Source of the DNA: Marinoscillum sp. MHG1-6
Lineage (GTDB): Bacteria; Bacteroidota; Bacteroidia; Cytophagales; Cyclobacteriaceae
Length of the DNA stretch: 64,000 nt
Reading direction: 5' to 3'
NCBI RefSeq assembly: GCF_024714475.1
Contig: NZ_JAMZMI010000005.1
Location: forward strand, 186,001-250,000
This document shows, piece after piece, positions 35,243 through 43,464 of the stretch. The notes under the pieces were generated by a model that ran no database searches, had not been told where the DNA came from, and worked only from the letters and a program-made list of their open reading frames with translations. Both the position numbers and the translations under genes were made by a program. How positions within the stretch are numbered: the stretch's first letter is position 1; each line of letters starts with the position of its first letter.

Positions 35243-36559
35243 CTAGGGCGCCTTATCAGAACCATTTTTCGGCGTACTTATCTTCTCACAGTTCTCAACC
35301 AGATCAAGAAAATCATAGAAATACTGATGGATGGTAGGGCGAACGTTTAACTCGTAAATCATTCGATGATCCCGGCTTGGATAAACCCGGTTCGAAAAGA
35401 AGATGTAAACCAAATCATTATCAGGATCCGCCCAACCCAGGGTCCCTGTATAACCCGCATGACCATAACTCATATAACCAGCTGATTTGGCTACACTACT
35501 CTTCACTTCATCATATTCAAGTAAGGGCTTATCAAACCCTAACCCTCTCCGATTGTTCAGTGCAGGGTATTGATAGGAAGTGAATAAATCTATAGTCGCA
35601 GCATTGAGAAGTGTATCGCCTCTGTAGATACCATTATTAATGAATAGGTGCCACACCTTGGCCAAATCTTCAATCCTTGAAAACTGTCCTGCGTTTCCCG
35701 ACACTCCCTTCATAAAAATGGCTCCTTCATCATGAACCTCACCATGCAGGGGCTTCTTACGAAAAAAACTATCAATCTCCGTTGGAACGATCTCCTCGGG
35801 TTCAAATTTTTCTAAAGGATTAAACATCAGGCTCTCAATTCCCAAGGGGTCATAAAAATTGAACTTCAAAAAGGATTGAAAATCCATGCCTGTCACGTTT
35901 TTGACAAGCTCAGGGACTAGATAAAAGAACAAACCCGAATAGACATACTCAGGGTTAGCCTGAACCTTAGTTTTCTTAATATATTTCTTCAGCTTTTTAT
36001 AAAAGTCTACGTGTAAATAAAGATCGTCTGAAACCTTATAAGGGTAGCTTTCAGTTTGCCGATCTAAAAATGTCTTCCTTTTATACTTTCCATTTCTCCT
36101 CTTAATCACCTCATAATATTTGATCCAGCCTTTAAATCCGGCCTGATGTGCTAACGCCTCACGAATGGTCGCTTTTCCAAACTTGCTAAAACCGAAACTA
36201 TCTACATATTCCCTAACAGGCTTATCAAGGTCAAGCAACCCTACTTCATATAATTTCATTAAGGCCAGCGTAGAGGCGGAAACTTTTGTGATTGACGCAA
36301 TGTCATATAAATCAGAATAGGAAACCGATCTTAAACTATCATAGGTATGAAACCCATAAGCCTTGCGAAAGAAGGCTTTTTCACCTTGCGAAGCGTAAAT
36401 AATGCAACCCGGAAATGCTTCTTTGGAGATCGCATCTGTTATGACACTATCTATATCAGAATAAAGATGAAGTAAGAGGCTATCCCGGGAGTTTTGTGCC
36501 AAAGAATCTATCTGAAAATTTATAAATAATAAAATCAGAATGATTGTTTTATAAGACAT
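35243..36559 (-). CDS. serine hydrolase, beta-lactamase/class C-related
   Basis: A 438-residue exported enzyme of the PF00144 group (penicillin-binding-protein-like esterases and amidases). A signal peptide ends at SLAQ. The catalytic SxxK is SITK at about residue 90, and YSG at about 208 stands in the place of the second YxN motif. HAGYTGTLGWADPDNDLVYI near the end corresponds to the HxG/KTG strand. True beta-lactamase activity is unlikely; peptidoglycan trimming or ester hydrolysis is more usual. It is divergent from serA, with only 41 bp between the starts, so promoters overlap. Confidence 0.85.
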   Translation of the reverse strand: MSYKTIILILLFINFQIDSLAQNSRDSLLLHLYSDIDSVITDAISKEAFPGCIIYASQGEKAFFRKAYGFHTYDSLRSVSYSDLYDIASITKVSASTLALMKLYEVGLLDLDKPVREYVDSFGFSKFGKATIREALAHQAGFKGWIKYYEVIKRRNGKYKRKTFLDRQTESYPYKVSDDLYLHVDFYKKLKKYIKKTKVQANPEYVYSGLFFYLVPELVKNVTGMDFQSFLKFNFYDPLGIESLMFNPLEKFEPEEIVPTEIDSFFRKKPLHGEVHDEGAIFMKGVSGNAGQFSRIEDLAKVWHLFINNGIYRGDTLLNAATIDLFTSYQYPALNNRRGLGFDKPLLEYDEVKSSVAKSAGYMSYGHAGYTGTLGWADPDNDLVYIFFSNRVYPSRDHRMIYELNVRPTIHQYFYDFLDLVENCEKISTPKNGSDKAP

Positions 36560-36568
36560 GAACCTAAT

Positions 36569-36576
36569 TAATTTTG
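36569..36576 (+). promoter_or_regulatory. -7 promoter element before the serA fusion
   Basis: TAATTTTG fits TAnnTTTG and lies 24 bp before the serB-serA ATG. A possible -33 TTG at 36544-36546 is 22 bp away, slightly too far, and lies inside the divergent hydrolase gene. Confidence 0.4.
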
Positions 36577-36600
36577 CCGCCCCAGAGATAAAGCGAACTT

Positions 36601-38493
36601 ATGGAAAATCTGAAACATTTTGTAATTGATTTTGACAGTACCTTCACCCGAGTTGAGGCCCTTGATGTCTTGTGTGAAGTTTCCCTTAATGGGCATCCAA
36701 ATAAAGATAGCGCATTACAAAAAATCAAGGAGATCACTGATTTGGGAATGGAAGGTAAGCTTTCGCTAAGAGAATCTCTGGAAAAGCGTTTAGACATTCT
36801 TCAAGCAAAAAAAGAACACTTACCTGAACTTATTAACAGACTAAGCAAAGAAGTCAGTGAATCATTTAAGCGTAACAAGGATTTCGTTAAGAAATACGCC
36901 GACGAGATTTACATCGTCTCAAATGGATTCAAAGACTTCATCGTGCCCATTGTAGAACAATATGGCATCAATCCTGATCAGGTATATGCGAATGAGTTTA
37001 CCTACGATGATGAAGGGAACATTACAGGCTTCGATCCGGATAATTTATTATCCAGCAACGGAGGAAAACCTAAACAGATCCAATCGCTGAACCTCCAGGG
37101 AGAAATCTTCGTTCTTGGTGATGGGTATACGGATTATGAAATCAAAAAAGCCGGAATCGCCCATAAATTCTATGCTTTTACTGAAAATATCAGAAGGGAA
37201 AATGTTTTGGAAAATGCAGACCATGAAGCCCCTACGCTGGACGAATTTCTATATGTAAATAAAATGGAGAGAGCTCTTTCATATCCAAAAAACCGTATTA
37301 AGGTACTTCTTCTTGAAAACATCCATGATCATGGCATTAAAAAATTGAAGGAAGAAGGTTACCAGGTGGAGGTATACCCTGCCGGAATGAGTGAAGAAGA
37401 ATTATCTGAAGCTATCAAAGATGTTTCTATCTTAGGGATCAGATCAAAGACTCAGGTAACGGCAAAAGTTTTGGAAAACGCAAACAGACTTTTAGCGGTT
37501 GGAGCTTTTTGTATTGGAACCAATCAAATTGACCTCAATACTTGTCTTAGGAAAGGTATTGCGGTATTCAACGCTCCGTATTCAAATACACGTTCTGTAG
37601 TTGAACTTGCTATTGGTGAAATCATCATGCTGATGAGAAACCTGCCGGACAAAATAAAACTCATGCACGAAGGTAATTGGGATAAGTCCGCTAAAAATAG
37701 CTTTGAGATCAGAGGTAAAAAACTAGGTATTTTCGGTTATGGAAATATCGGAAGTCAGCTTTCTGTTGTTGCGGAGTCTCTCGGTTTGAAGGTTCAGTTT
37801 TACGACATCGAAGAAAAGCTGGCCCTGGGTAATGCCGAGCAATGCAAATCTCTGGACGAATTCCTTGAAACTTCTGATGTGATCACCCTTCACGTAGATG
37901 GGCGACCTACCAACAAGAATATTTTCGGAGAATCTGAATTTAGTAAAATGAAAGATGGGGTTATTTTCCTCAATCTGAGCAGAGGTCACGTGGTAGATAT
38001 TGCTGCACTTAAGAAATACATTGTTTCTGGCAAAATAAAAGGTGCCGGAATTGACGTATTCCCAGAAGAGCCGATGAGCAACAATGACGAGTTCATCTCA
38101 GAATTGAGAAGCCTGCCCAATACAATCCTGACGCCACATATTGGTGGTAGTACCCTGGAGGCACAGGAAATGATCGCCGACTTTGTTCCAGGTAAGATCA
38201 TGGATTATATCAACACTGGATCAACTAGTGTGAGTGTGAATTTCCCGAATATCGTCCTCCCGAAACTCAAGGATGCTCACAGGTTTATTCATATTCATAA
38301 AAATGAGCCAGGTGTATTGGCGGAAATAAATAATGAGCTCGCAAAACACGATATTAACGTTGTAGGTCAATACCTAAAAACCAACGAAGAAGTGGGTTAT
38401 GTGATTACTGACATCAATAAAGACTACGATTCGGAGGTGATAAAAAACCTTAAGAAGATCAAGGCGACTATAAGATTCCGTGTTTTGTATTAG
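36601..38493 (+). CDS. serA: SerB-SerA fusion: phosphoserine phosphatase and phosphoglycerate dehydrogenase
   Basis: A 630-residue bifunctional protein. Residues 1-215 form a HAD phosphatase with motif I DFDSTFT, motif II SNG, the motif III Lys in GGKPKQ and motif IV LGDGYTD, fitting the last step of serine synthesis. Residues about 230-545 are 3-phosphoglycerate dehydrogenase with NAD site GIFGYGNIGSQL, catalytic Arg in LNLSRGHVVD, Glu in FPEEPM and His in PHIGGST. An ACT domain (about 550-630, HKNEPGVLAEINNEL) may give serine feedback control. Together with the SerC-like gene downstream all three steps are covered. HAD substrate is inferred from context. Confidence 0.92.
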   Translation: MENLKHFVIDFDSTFTRVEALDVLCEVSLNGHPNKDSALQKIKEITDLGMEGKLSLRESLEKRLDILQAKKEHLPELINRLSKEVSESFKRNKDFVKKYADEIYIVSNGFKDFIVPIVEQYGINPDQVYANEFTYDDEGNITGFDPDNLLSSNGGKPKQIQSLNLQGEIFVLGDGYTDYEIKKAGIAHKFYAFTENIRRENVLENADHEAPTLDEFLYVNKMERALSYPKNRIKVLLLENIHDHGIKKLKEEGYQVEVYPAGMSEEELSEAIKDVSILGIRSKTQVTAKVLENANRLLAVGAFCIGTNQIDLNTCLRKGIAVFNAPYSNTRSVVELAIGEIIMLMRNLPDKIKLMHEGNWDKSAKNSFEIRGKKLGIFGYGNIGSQLSVVAESLGLKVQFYDIEEKLALGNAEQCKSLDEFLETSDVITLHVDGRPTNKNIFGESEFSKMKDGVIFLNLSRGHVVDIAALKKYIVSGKIKGAGIDVFPEEPMSNNDEFISELRSLPNTILTPHIGGSTLEAQEMIADFVPGKIMDYINTGSTSVSVNFPNIVLPKLKDAHRFIHIHKNEPGVLAEINNELAKHDINVVGQYLKTNEEVGYVITDINKDYDSEVIKNLKKIKATIRFRVLY

Positions 38494-38572
38494 TGATATA
38501 TGAATCTTAATCATTAAATTTAGTCGCAGTAAGGTTGTATATCATCCCGTTTGTCAACCCAAAGCAGAAAAA

Positions 38573-38959
38573 ATGAGTTTATCGTCACCGCAATGGAAAG
38601 ATGTTAAAACGGTAGCTGAATTAGAGAAAATCATTGAAGACTCTAAATCAAAGCCGGTTTTACTTCTAAGGCATAATGAATCCAATCCGTTCAGTGTCCA
38701 GGTTAAAAAAAATCTGGATCAGGACTGGTCTTTGTCTGCATCTCAGCTGGATACATATATAGCAGACGCTTCCATAGCGTCTATTACTGATAAAGTTATT
38801 ACTGTGGCAGGCGTTGACGACGAAACCCCTCAAGTCATATTATTTGCTGATGGTGTCACCATGTACGATGAATCCCTTGAACTTATCAGCTTTAAAAAAA
38901 TCAAACTGGCGCTTAAAATTGTCAACCGCACCTTTCGCTGGATGGAAACCAGGGCATAA
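38573..38959 (+). CDS. bacilliredoxin BrxC (YtxJ)-like protein without cysteine
   Basis: A 128-residue thioredoxin-fold protein of the DUF2847/YtxJ group. PVLLLRHNESNPFSVQVKK corresponds to the family's KHSTxCxIS region, but the active-site Cys is replaced by Asn and the whole protein has no cysteine at all. The cis-Pro strand is intact (DETPQVILFADG), as is the later SF. It cannot do thiol chemistry and may instead bind a partner. It lies 79 bp behind serA and ends in a terminator. The monothiol bacilliredoxin role of the family cannot be assumed here. Confidence 0.75.
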   Translation: MSLSSPQWKDVKTVAELEKIIEDSKSKPVLLLRHNESNPFSVQVKKNLDQDWSLSASQLDTYIADASIASITDKVITVAGVDDETPQVILFADGVTMYDESLELISFKKIKLALKIVNRTFRWMETRA

Positions 38960-38963
38960 AAAA

Positions 38964-38985
38964 AGCTTTCGGTTATCCGAAAGCT
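38964..38985. terminator. hairpin terminator after the bacilliredoxin-like gene
   Basis: AGCTTTCGG and CCGAAAGCT form a perfect 9-bp stem around TTAT. On plus a pyrimidine-rich CTCTCTAAATTCTTTCC follows; on minus the stem is followed by a longer T run. Confidence 0.7.
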
Positions 38986-39079
38986 CTCTAAATTCTTTCC
39001 GAATTGATTTTAAACCCCTATATAGTAAGGATTTGAGCTGTAAAAATGTATCAATAATCCCCTGTTATCCTTTTCATAA

Positions 39080-39211
39080 ATGAACGAGGTTCGCATTAAA
39101 AATGAGAATGGGGCCCGCTCTTTACACTCCACTTGGCTCGGTCTTGTTTTAGTGTTAGGTTTAAAACAATATGATCCGGAAAGAGTAGCAAAACTAACAG
39201 CTAATTATTAA
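39080..39211 (+). CDS. possible 43-residue protein upstream of serC
   Basis: An ATG at 39080 opens a frame of 43 codons ending 6 bp before the SerC-like ATG, a spacing that suggests translational coupling. The sequence begins MNEVRIKNENGARSLHSTWL, followed by a short hydrophobic stretch GLVLVLGLKQYDP. It could be a real small protein, a leader peptide, or chance. I do not recognise it. Confidence 0.4.
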   Translation: MNEVRIKNENGARSLHSTWLGLVLVLGLKQYDPERVAKLTANY

Positions 39212-39217
39212 AACGAA

Positions 39218-40291
39218 ATGTCTAAGAATATTTATTTCACTCCTGGCCCTACACAACTTTTCTATACCGTTGAAGGTCACATTAAATCAGCATTAAAAGA
39301 TGACATAGGATCCATTTCACACCGAAGCAAAGCATTTGAGAAGGTCTTTGCTGAAGCTCGTGAAAACCTAACTGAGCTATTAGGGCTATCTCAGGGACAC
39401 GAAATTTATTTCACTTCTTCTGCTAATGAAATCTGGGAGCGAATTATCCAAAACCTGGTAGCGCATCGCTCTCACCACTTTAGCAATGGATCGTTTGCAA
39501 AGAAATTTTATTCTTTCGCCAAAGACTATCAGAAAGATTCTATTCTTACCGAATCCGGACCGGGTAAGCCGTTTGAAGATCTTTCCATCGCAGAAGGATC
39601 GGAATTGATCTCCTGCACATTAAACGAGACTAGTATTGGTTATACCTTCCCTATTCAGGATATCTACGACTTAAAGGCCAAACATCCTGATAAATTGGTC
39701 GCTGTTGATGGTGTGAGTGCGTTTCCGTGTATACCGTTTGATTTTTCAAAAGTGGACACCGCTTATTTTTCAGTGCAAAAGTCCTTTGGACTACCCTCAG
39801 GATTGGGCGTTTGGATATTGAACAAAGCTTGCGTTGAAAAGGCAGAGCAATTGGAAGCGAATGGACAGATCACAGGAAGCTATCACAAACTTTCTGAATT
39901 GAGAAAACACGGTGCGAAAAACCAAACTCCTGAAACACCTAATACCCTTGGGATTTACCTTCTGGGTAAAGTAGCAAAGGATATGATCGACAGGGGGGTG
40001 AAAAATATTCAGAACGAGACAATCTATAAGTCTACCCTTCTCTATCAAACACTGGAAAACCACCCGGACTTCAATCCATTTATTGAAAACAAAGAGCATC
40101 GTTCAAAAACGGTTGTTGTTTCAGAGTGTAAAAATGGAAGTGCTGAGGTAATAGAAAGGTTCAAGAAGAAAGGATGGATTCTCGGTAGCGGTTACAGCTC
40201 ATTTAAAGCTGACCACATCAGGATTGCCAACTTCCCAATGCATTCCAAGGAACAAATTGAGCAACTTTGCGATTACTTCAATCAAGGATAA
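39218..40291 (+). CDS. serC: phosphoserine aminotransferase-like class V enzyme
   Basis: A 357-residue PLP enzyme of aminotransferase class V. It opens with FTPGPTQLFYTVEGHIK, has SHRSKAFEKVF, the Asp of the PLP nitrogen in VDGVSAFPCIPFD, and the Schiff-base Lys in SVQKSFGLPSGLGVW. HIRIANFPMHSKEQIEQLC is the usual end with the substrate-binding Arg. Given the SerB-SerA fusion just upstream, conversion of phosphohydroxypyruvate to phosphoserine is the best assignment; the sequence is a divergent SerC, so another amino acceptor is not excluded. Confidence 0.82.
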   Translation: MSKNIYFTPGPTQLFYTVEGHIKSALKDDIGSISHRSKAFEKVFAEARENLTELLGLSQGHEIYFTSSANEIWERIIQNLVAHRSHHFSNGSFAKKFYSFAKDYQKDSILTESGPGKPFEDLSIAEGSELISCTLNETSIGYTFPIQDIYDLKAKHPDKLVAVDGVSAFPCIPFDFSKVDTAYFSVQKSFGLPSGLGVWILNKACVEKAEQLEANGQITGSYHKLSELRKHGAKNQTPETPNTLGIYLLGKVAKDMIDRGVKNIQNETIYKSTLLYQTLENHPDFNPFIENKEHRSKTVVVSECKNGSAEVIERFKKKGWILGSGYSSFKADHIRIANFPMHSKEQIEQLCDYFNQG

Positions 40292-40361
40292 TAATTAGTT
40301 GAAAAGGTTTAGATTTAGCATCTTTTAAAAAACACCCTGTCAAAATTGATGACTATACACA

Positions 40362-41285
40362 ATGTATAAATTCAACAAAATACTCGTTGGTCTTGATCAC
40401 TCGTCAATTGATAAAGACCTCATTAAAGGCGCTTCAGAATTATGTAAACTATCCGGGAGTACAGAGATATTCTTCGTGAATGTCATTAAAGACTTCGAGG
40501 TGCCTGAACAGGTCATTAAGGAGTTTCCCCATTTGATCGAACATGCACTTGAAGACCGTAAAAAGGAGCTTGAAAAATCCGTTGAAAAATACCTTGATTA
40601 TGATTCAGCGAAGGTCGAAGTAAATGTAATAGTTGAGCAAGGAGTAATTACCAAGACGCTGATCAAAACTGCAGCAAAAGAAAAGATTGACCTGATTGTT
40701 ATCGGTAGAAAAAACGAAAAAAGACCGGGTGTCCTCGTAACCAGAATCGCCAGAAGGGCTCCATGTTCCCTTTTAATTATTCCTAAAGGTAAGACGGTCA
40801 GCTTTGATAAAATACTTGTCCCTACGGACTTTTCAAATTACTCTAAAGGTGCAATGGAAAAGGCTATCAGCCTGGCCACGAAAGCTCAAAAGAAGACCAA
40901 GCTGGTTATCCAAAATGTATTTCAGGTACCTACAGGCTATCATTATGCAGGAAAAAGCTTTGAGGAATTTGCCGATATTATGAAGGAAAATATCGCTAAA
41001 GAATACAGCAAGTTCATGTCTCAATTCAACACTGAAGGTCTGGATATTCAAAGCAAATACTCCCTGGACAAAAATGACAACATCATTGATGACATTGTCA
41101 AAGAGGCGAAAAAGATACATGCCAATATGATCATCATTGGAGCGAAAGGAAGAACCGCTACAGCCGCGCTTTTCATTGGAAGTAAAGCCGAAAGAATGGT
41201 TCAAATCAATGAAGATATCCCTATGCTGGTTATCCGGCCAAAAGGAAAAGGTGCGGGCTTTATCGATTACATCCGAGAGCTTTAA
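40362..41285 (+). CDS. universal stress protein with two tandem Usp domains
   Basis: A 307-residue protein with two UspA domains. Domain 1 (about 1-145) begins KFNKILVGLDHSSIDKD but lacks the glycine ATP loop (GRKNEKRPGVLV). Domain 2 (about 148-300) begins FDKILVPTDFSNYS and has GAKGRTATAALFIGSKAE, the G-2x-G-9x-G-S pattern of ATP-binding Usps. One half is therefore probably regulatory and the other nucleotide-binding. It is cytoplasmic and usually induced by starvation or stress. It stands alone and converges with marR. Confidence 0.9.
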   Translation: MYKFNKILVGLDHSSIDKDLIKGASELCKLSGSTEIFFVNVIKDFEVPEQVIKEFPHLIEHALEDRKKELEKSVEKYLDYDSAKVEVNVIVEQGVITKTLIKTAAKEKIDLIVIGRKNEKRPGVLVTRIARRAPCSLLIIPKGKTVSFDKILVPTDFSNYSKGAMEKAISLATKAQKKTKLVIQNVFQVPTGYHYAGKSFEEFADIMKENIAKEYSKFMSQFNTEGLDIQSKYSLDKNDNIIDDIVKEAKKIHANMIIIGAKGRTATAALFIGSKAERMVQINEDIPMLVIRPKGKGAGFIDYIREL

Positions 41286-41295
41286 ATCATAAAAT

Positions 41296-41336
41296 CACTC
41301 AGCAACCTCTGAGTTTATCCAGAAGGTTGTTGAGTG
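41296..41336. terminator. 13-bp inverted repeat shared by convergent usp and marR genes
   Basis: CACTCAGCAACCT (41296-41308) pairs with AGGTTGTTGAGTG (41324-41336) with one G-U/A-C mismatch and a 15-nt loop. Most of it lies within the last codons of the marR gene. A short T run follows on plus and a T-rich stretch on minus. It probably ends both transcripts. Confidence 0.6.
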
Positions 41337-41751
41337 TTTCAAACTCTTCCTCACTGAGATTTCGGACACTCTCTTCCCACTCATTCATTTCATTATCAAT
41401 CTTTTCAAGAAGCTTCAGGCCTTCTTCAGAAATAATAACATCCACAGCTCGCCTGTCCCCTGAGCATTGTCTCCTCTCAACCAATCCTTTCATTTCCAAT
41501 TTATCCACGATCCGAGAGGCATTCGAACTTTTGTCCATCATCCTGTCTATCAATAAGTTAACCGTTGAGGGGCCAGGGTACTGACCTCTTAGAATTCTTA
41601 GGATATTATATTGAGGCGTTGTTAAGCCATGTGGTTTAAATACAACGGACTGCTTTTGATGCAGCCATCCATTGGTATAAATAATATTTACAATTGCTTT
41701 GTGAAGCTCACTATTAAATTGCTTCTGCTTGATATCTTCCGCTATTCCCAT
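41299..41751 (-). CDS. MarR family transcriptional regulator
   Basis: A 150-residue winged-helix regulator from the ATG at 41751 (a TTG at 41769 is weaker). LTTPQYNILRILRG begins helix 2, STVNLLIDRM and SSNASRIVDKLEMKGLVERR form the recognition helix and its follow-up, and SGDRRAVDVIISEEGLKLL is the wing with the conserved DRR. The C-terminal helix dimerises. The target is unknown; the gene is divergent from the ECF cassette, whose start lies 125 bp away, so it might act there, but no palindrome was found. Confidence 0.9.
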   Translation of the reverse strand: MGIAEDIKQKQFNSELHKAIVNIIYTNGWLHQKQSVVFKPHGLTTPQYNILRILRGQYPGPSTVNLLIDRMMDKSSNASRIVDKLEMKGLVERRQCSGDRRAVDVIISEEGLKLLEKIDNEMNEWEESVRNLSEEEFETLNNLLDKLRGC

Positions 41752-41876
41752 AATTATTAAAGCAAACAATTACATTAAATGTTCCAACACCGAATATAAA
41801 ATTATTCAACTTTTTTTCCATCAGATTAAACCTTAGTTTCAATAAAGAATCTAATCCTCAAATCGCTACTACAAGT

Positions 41877-42416
41877 TTGGAAGAAGAATTCATCATAAAT
41901 AAGCTCCGAAATGAGGAAACGCGACATTACGGGTTTAACCTGCTAATGAAGGCTTATCAGGAAAGAGTTTATTGGCATGTACGAAAGATGGTGATCGATC
42001 ATGAGGATGCAGATGACATCACACAAGAGGTCTTTGTTAAAATATGGTCAAAGATTGATCAGTTTCGAGGAGACTCAAGCCTTTTTACCTGGGTCTATCG
42101 AATAGCCACCAATCAATGTTTGAATTTTTTGAAAAAGAAAAAACGACGTTCTTTCTTTTCATTGAATGACCATACTCAGGAGCTGGAGAACAAACTGGAA
42201 GCGAATCCATTGATATCTGGAGATGAAATCCAGATCAAGCTTCAAAAGGCCATTATCAAATTGCCTGAGAAACAGCGATTGGTATTCAATATGAAGTATT
42301 ACGATGAGTTGAAATTCGATGAAATCGCAGAAATAACAAAAACCAGTGTGGGTGCCTTAAAGGCCAGCTATCATCATGCGGTAAAAAAAATTGAAGAATT
42401 TGTATCTGAGCATTAA
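41877..42416 (+). CDS. ECF-type RNA polymerase sigma factor
   Basis: A 179-residue sigma70-family protein. Region 2 reads AYQERVYWHVRKMV and HEDADDITQEVFVKIWSKI, with WVYRIATNQCLNFLKKKKRR at region 2.4; region 4 runs LPEKQRLVFNMKYYDELKFD then EIAEITKTSVGALKASYHHA. No ATG lies upstream in frame, so the start is a TTG at 41877; the next ATG would cut region 2. It heads a cassette with a membrane anti-sigma candidate, a Spy-like protein and a predicted outer-membrane protein, which suggests envelope stress control. Confidence 0.93.
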   Translation: MEEEFIINKLRNEETRHYGFNLLMKAYQERVYWHVRKMVIDHEDADDITQEVFVKIWSKIDQFRGDSSLFTWVYRIATNQCLNFLKKKKRRSFFSLNDHTQELENKLEANPLISGDEIQIKLQKAIIKLPEKQRLVFNMKYYDELKFDEIAEITKTSVGALKASYHHAVKKIEEFVSEH

Positions 42417-42448
42417 ACCTTTGACATTTAGAAACATCTAAGAGGAAA

Positions 42449-42874
42449 ATGAGCATTAAACTAGACGATATTGACAACAAACATCCCTTCCGTGTCCCTG
42501 ACGGCTACTTTGATAAATTAAGTGCTGATATTCGGGAGCGGGTGAGCGTGAAGGACTCCGGAATTAAGGTACTGATCAAGCAAATGCACTGGGCCTATGC
42601 AATTCCAACCATGATTTTGATGCTTGCAATAGGAATTTGGATGTTCAATACAGAATCTCAGCCTCCGACAGAATTGTTACTGGCAGAAGTATCTGATGAT
42701 GCCATCTTAGAATATCTGGAGAGTACTGATCTATCTCTTGAGGAGCTGGCTTCTATTGCGGAAAGCCCGGAACAATTATTTGAAAACTCGGACTACCTGC
42801 AAGGAATAGACCTGGAAGAAGAAAACCTCGACGATTTAATGAATACGTTCGACTTAAATGATACTTACCTGTAA
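42449..42874 (+). CDS. putative anti-sigma factor with one TM helix and acidic tail
   Basis: A 141-residue protein starting 32 bp behind the sigma gene, with a fair ribosome site AAGAGGAAA. The cytoplasmic N-terminus holds HPFRVPDGYFDKL, a signature seen in proteins after ECF sigma factors in Bacteroidota. One TM helix is at about residues 50-69 (AYAIPTMILMLAIGIWMF). The remaining 72 residues should be periplasmic and contain 22 Asp/Glu and no Lys or Arg. No zinc anti-sigma motif HxxxCxxC is seen. Anti-sigma function follows from position and topology only. Confidence 0.65.
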   Translation: MSIKLDDIDNKHPFRVPDGYFDKLSADIRERVSVKDSGIKVLIKQMHWAYAIPTMILMLAIGIWMFNTESQPPTELLLAEVSDDAILEYLESTDLSLEELASIAESPEQLFENSDYLQGIDLEEENLDDLMNTFDLNDTYL

Positions 42875-42933
42875 TATAGAAAGCAGGTCATGAAGTGACC
42901 ATTCCTTAAAATATTGAATATAACCTCAAAACC

Positions 42934-43428
42934 ATGAGAAAGCTATATATACTCTTTACTTTGATCCTACTTGTCTCCTTTGGAGCTATAGGTCAGGATC
43001 AATCGGCAATGGAAAAAATAGAAGCTGCCAAAATTGCTCTAATCACTGAGCGACTCGAACTAACTCCCGAGCAAGCTGAGAAGTTCTGGCCTATATACCG
43101 GGAATATGCTGAGCAGCAAAAACAACTGAAGTCTGAGTTCCAGGAATTGAAAAAGAACTTTGACCCCAACAATGCCACAGAGGAAGAGAACAAGAAAATC
43201 CTTGAGCAAGGCCAGCAACTTAAACAGAAAAGGCTCAACATGGAGCGGACCTATACTGAACGAATGCAGCAGGTAGTTACGACCAGACAGTTGATGAATT
43301 TAAGAAAGGCAGAAGATGATTTTAGAGAAATGCTGATCAGACGAATTCGGGAACAAAATCAGGATCGCCAGCGCCTGCAAGAAAAACGACAAAGAAATGA
43401 CGAACAGATGCAACAACGTCGGTTCTAA
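42934..43428 (+). CDS. Spy/CpxP-like periplasmic protein
   Basis: A 164-residue exported, almost wholly helical protein. The signal peptide ends at AIGQ. ITERLELTPEQAEKFWPIYR holds the LTPEQ motif of the Spy/CpxP/CnrX-like LTxxQ group, and long charged helices follow. The last 30 residues are very rich in Arg and Gln (RRIREQNQDRQRLQEKRQR). Spy-type proteins are ATP-free chaperones; CpxP and CnrX-type ones sense misfolded protein or metal. It could signal to the anti-sigma factor before it. Not a clear orthologue of any named gene. Confidence 0.7.
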   Translation: MRKLYILFTLILLVSFGAIGQDQSAMEKIEAAKIALITERLELTPEQAEKFWPIYREYAEQQKQLKSEFQELKKNFDPNNATEEENKKILEQGQQLKQKRLNMERTYTERMQQVVTTRQLMNLRKAEDDFREMLIRRIREQNQDRQRLQEKRQRNDEQMQQRRF

Positions 43429-43464
43429 TCCTGCAAATCAATTTTACGCCCTAACCCCTACCCA

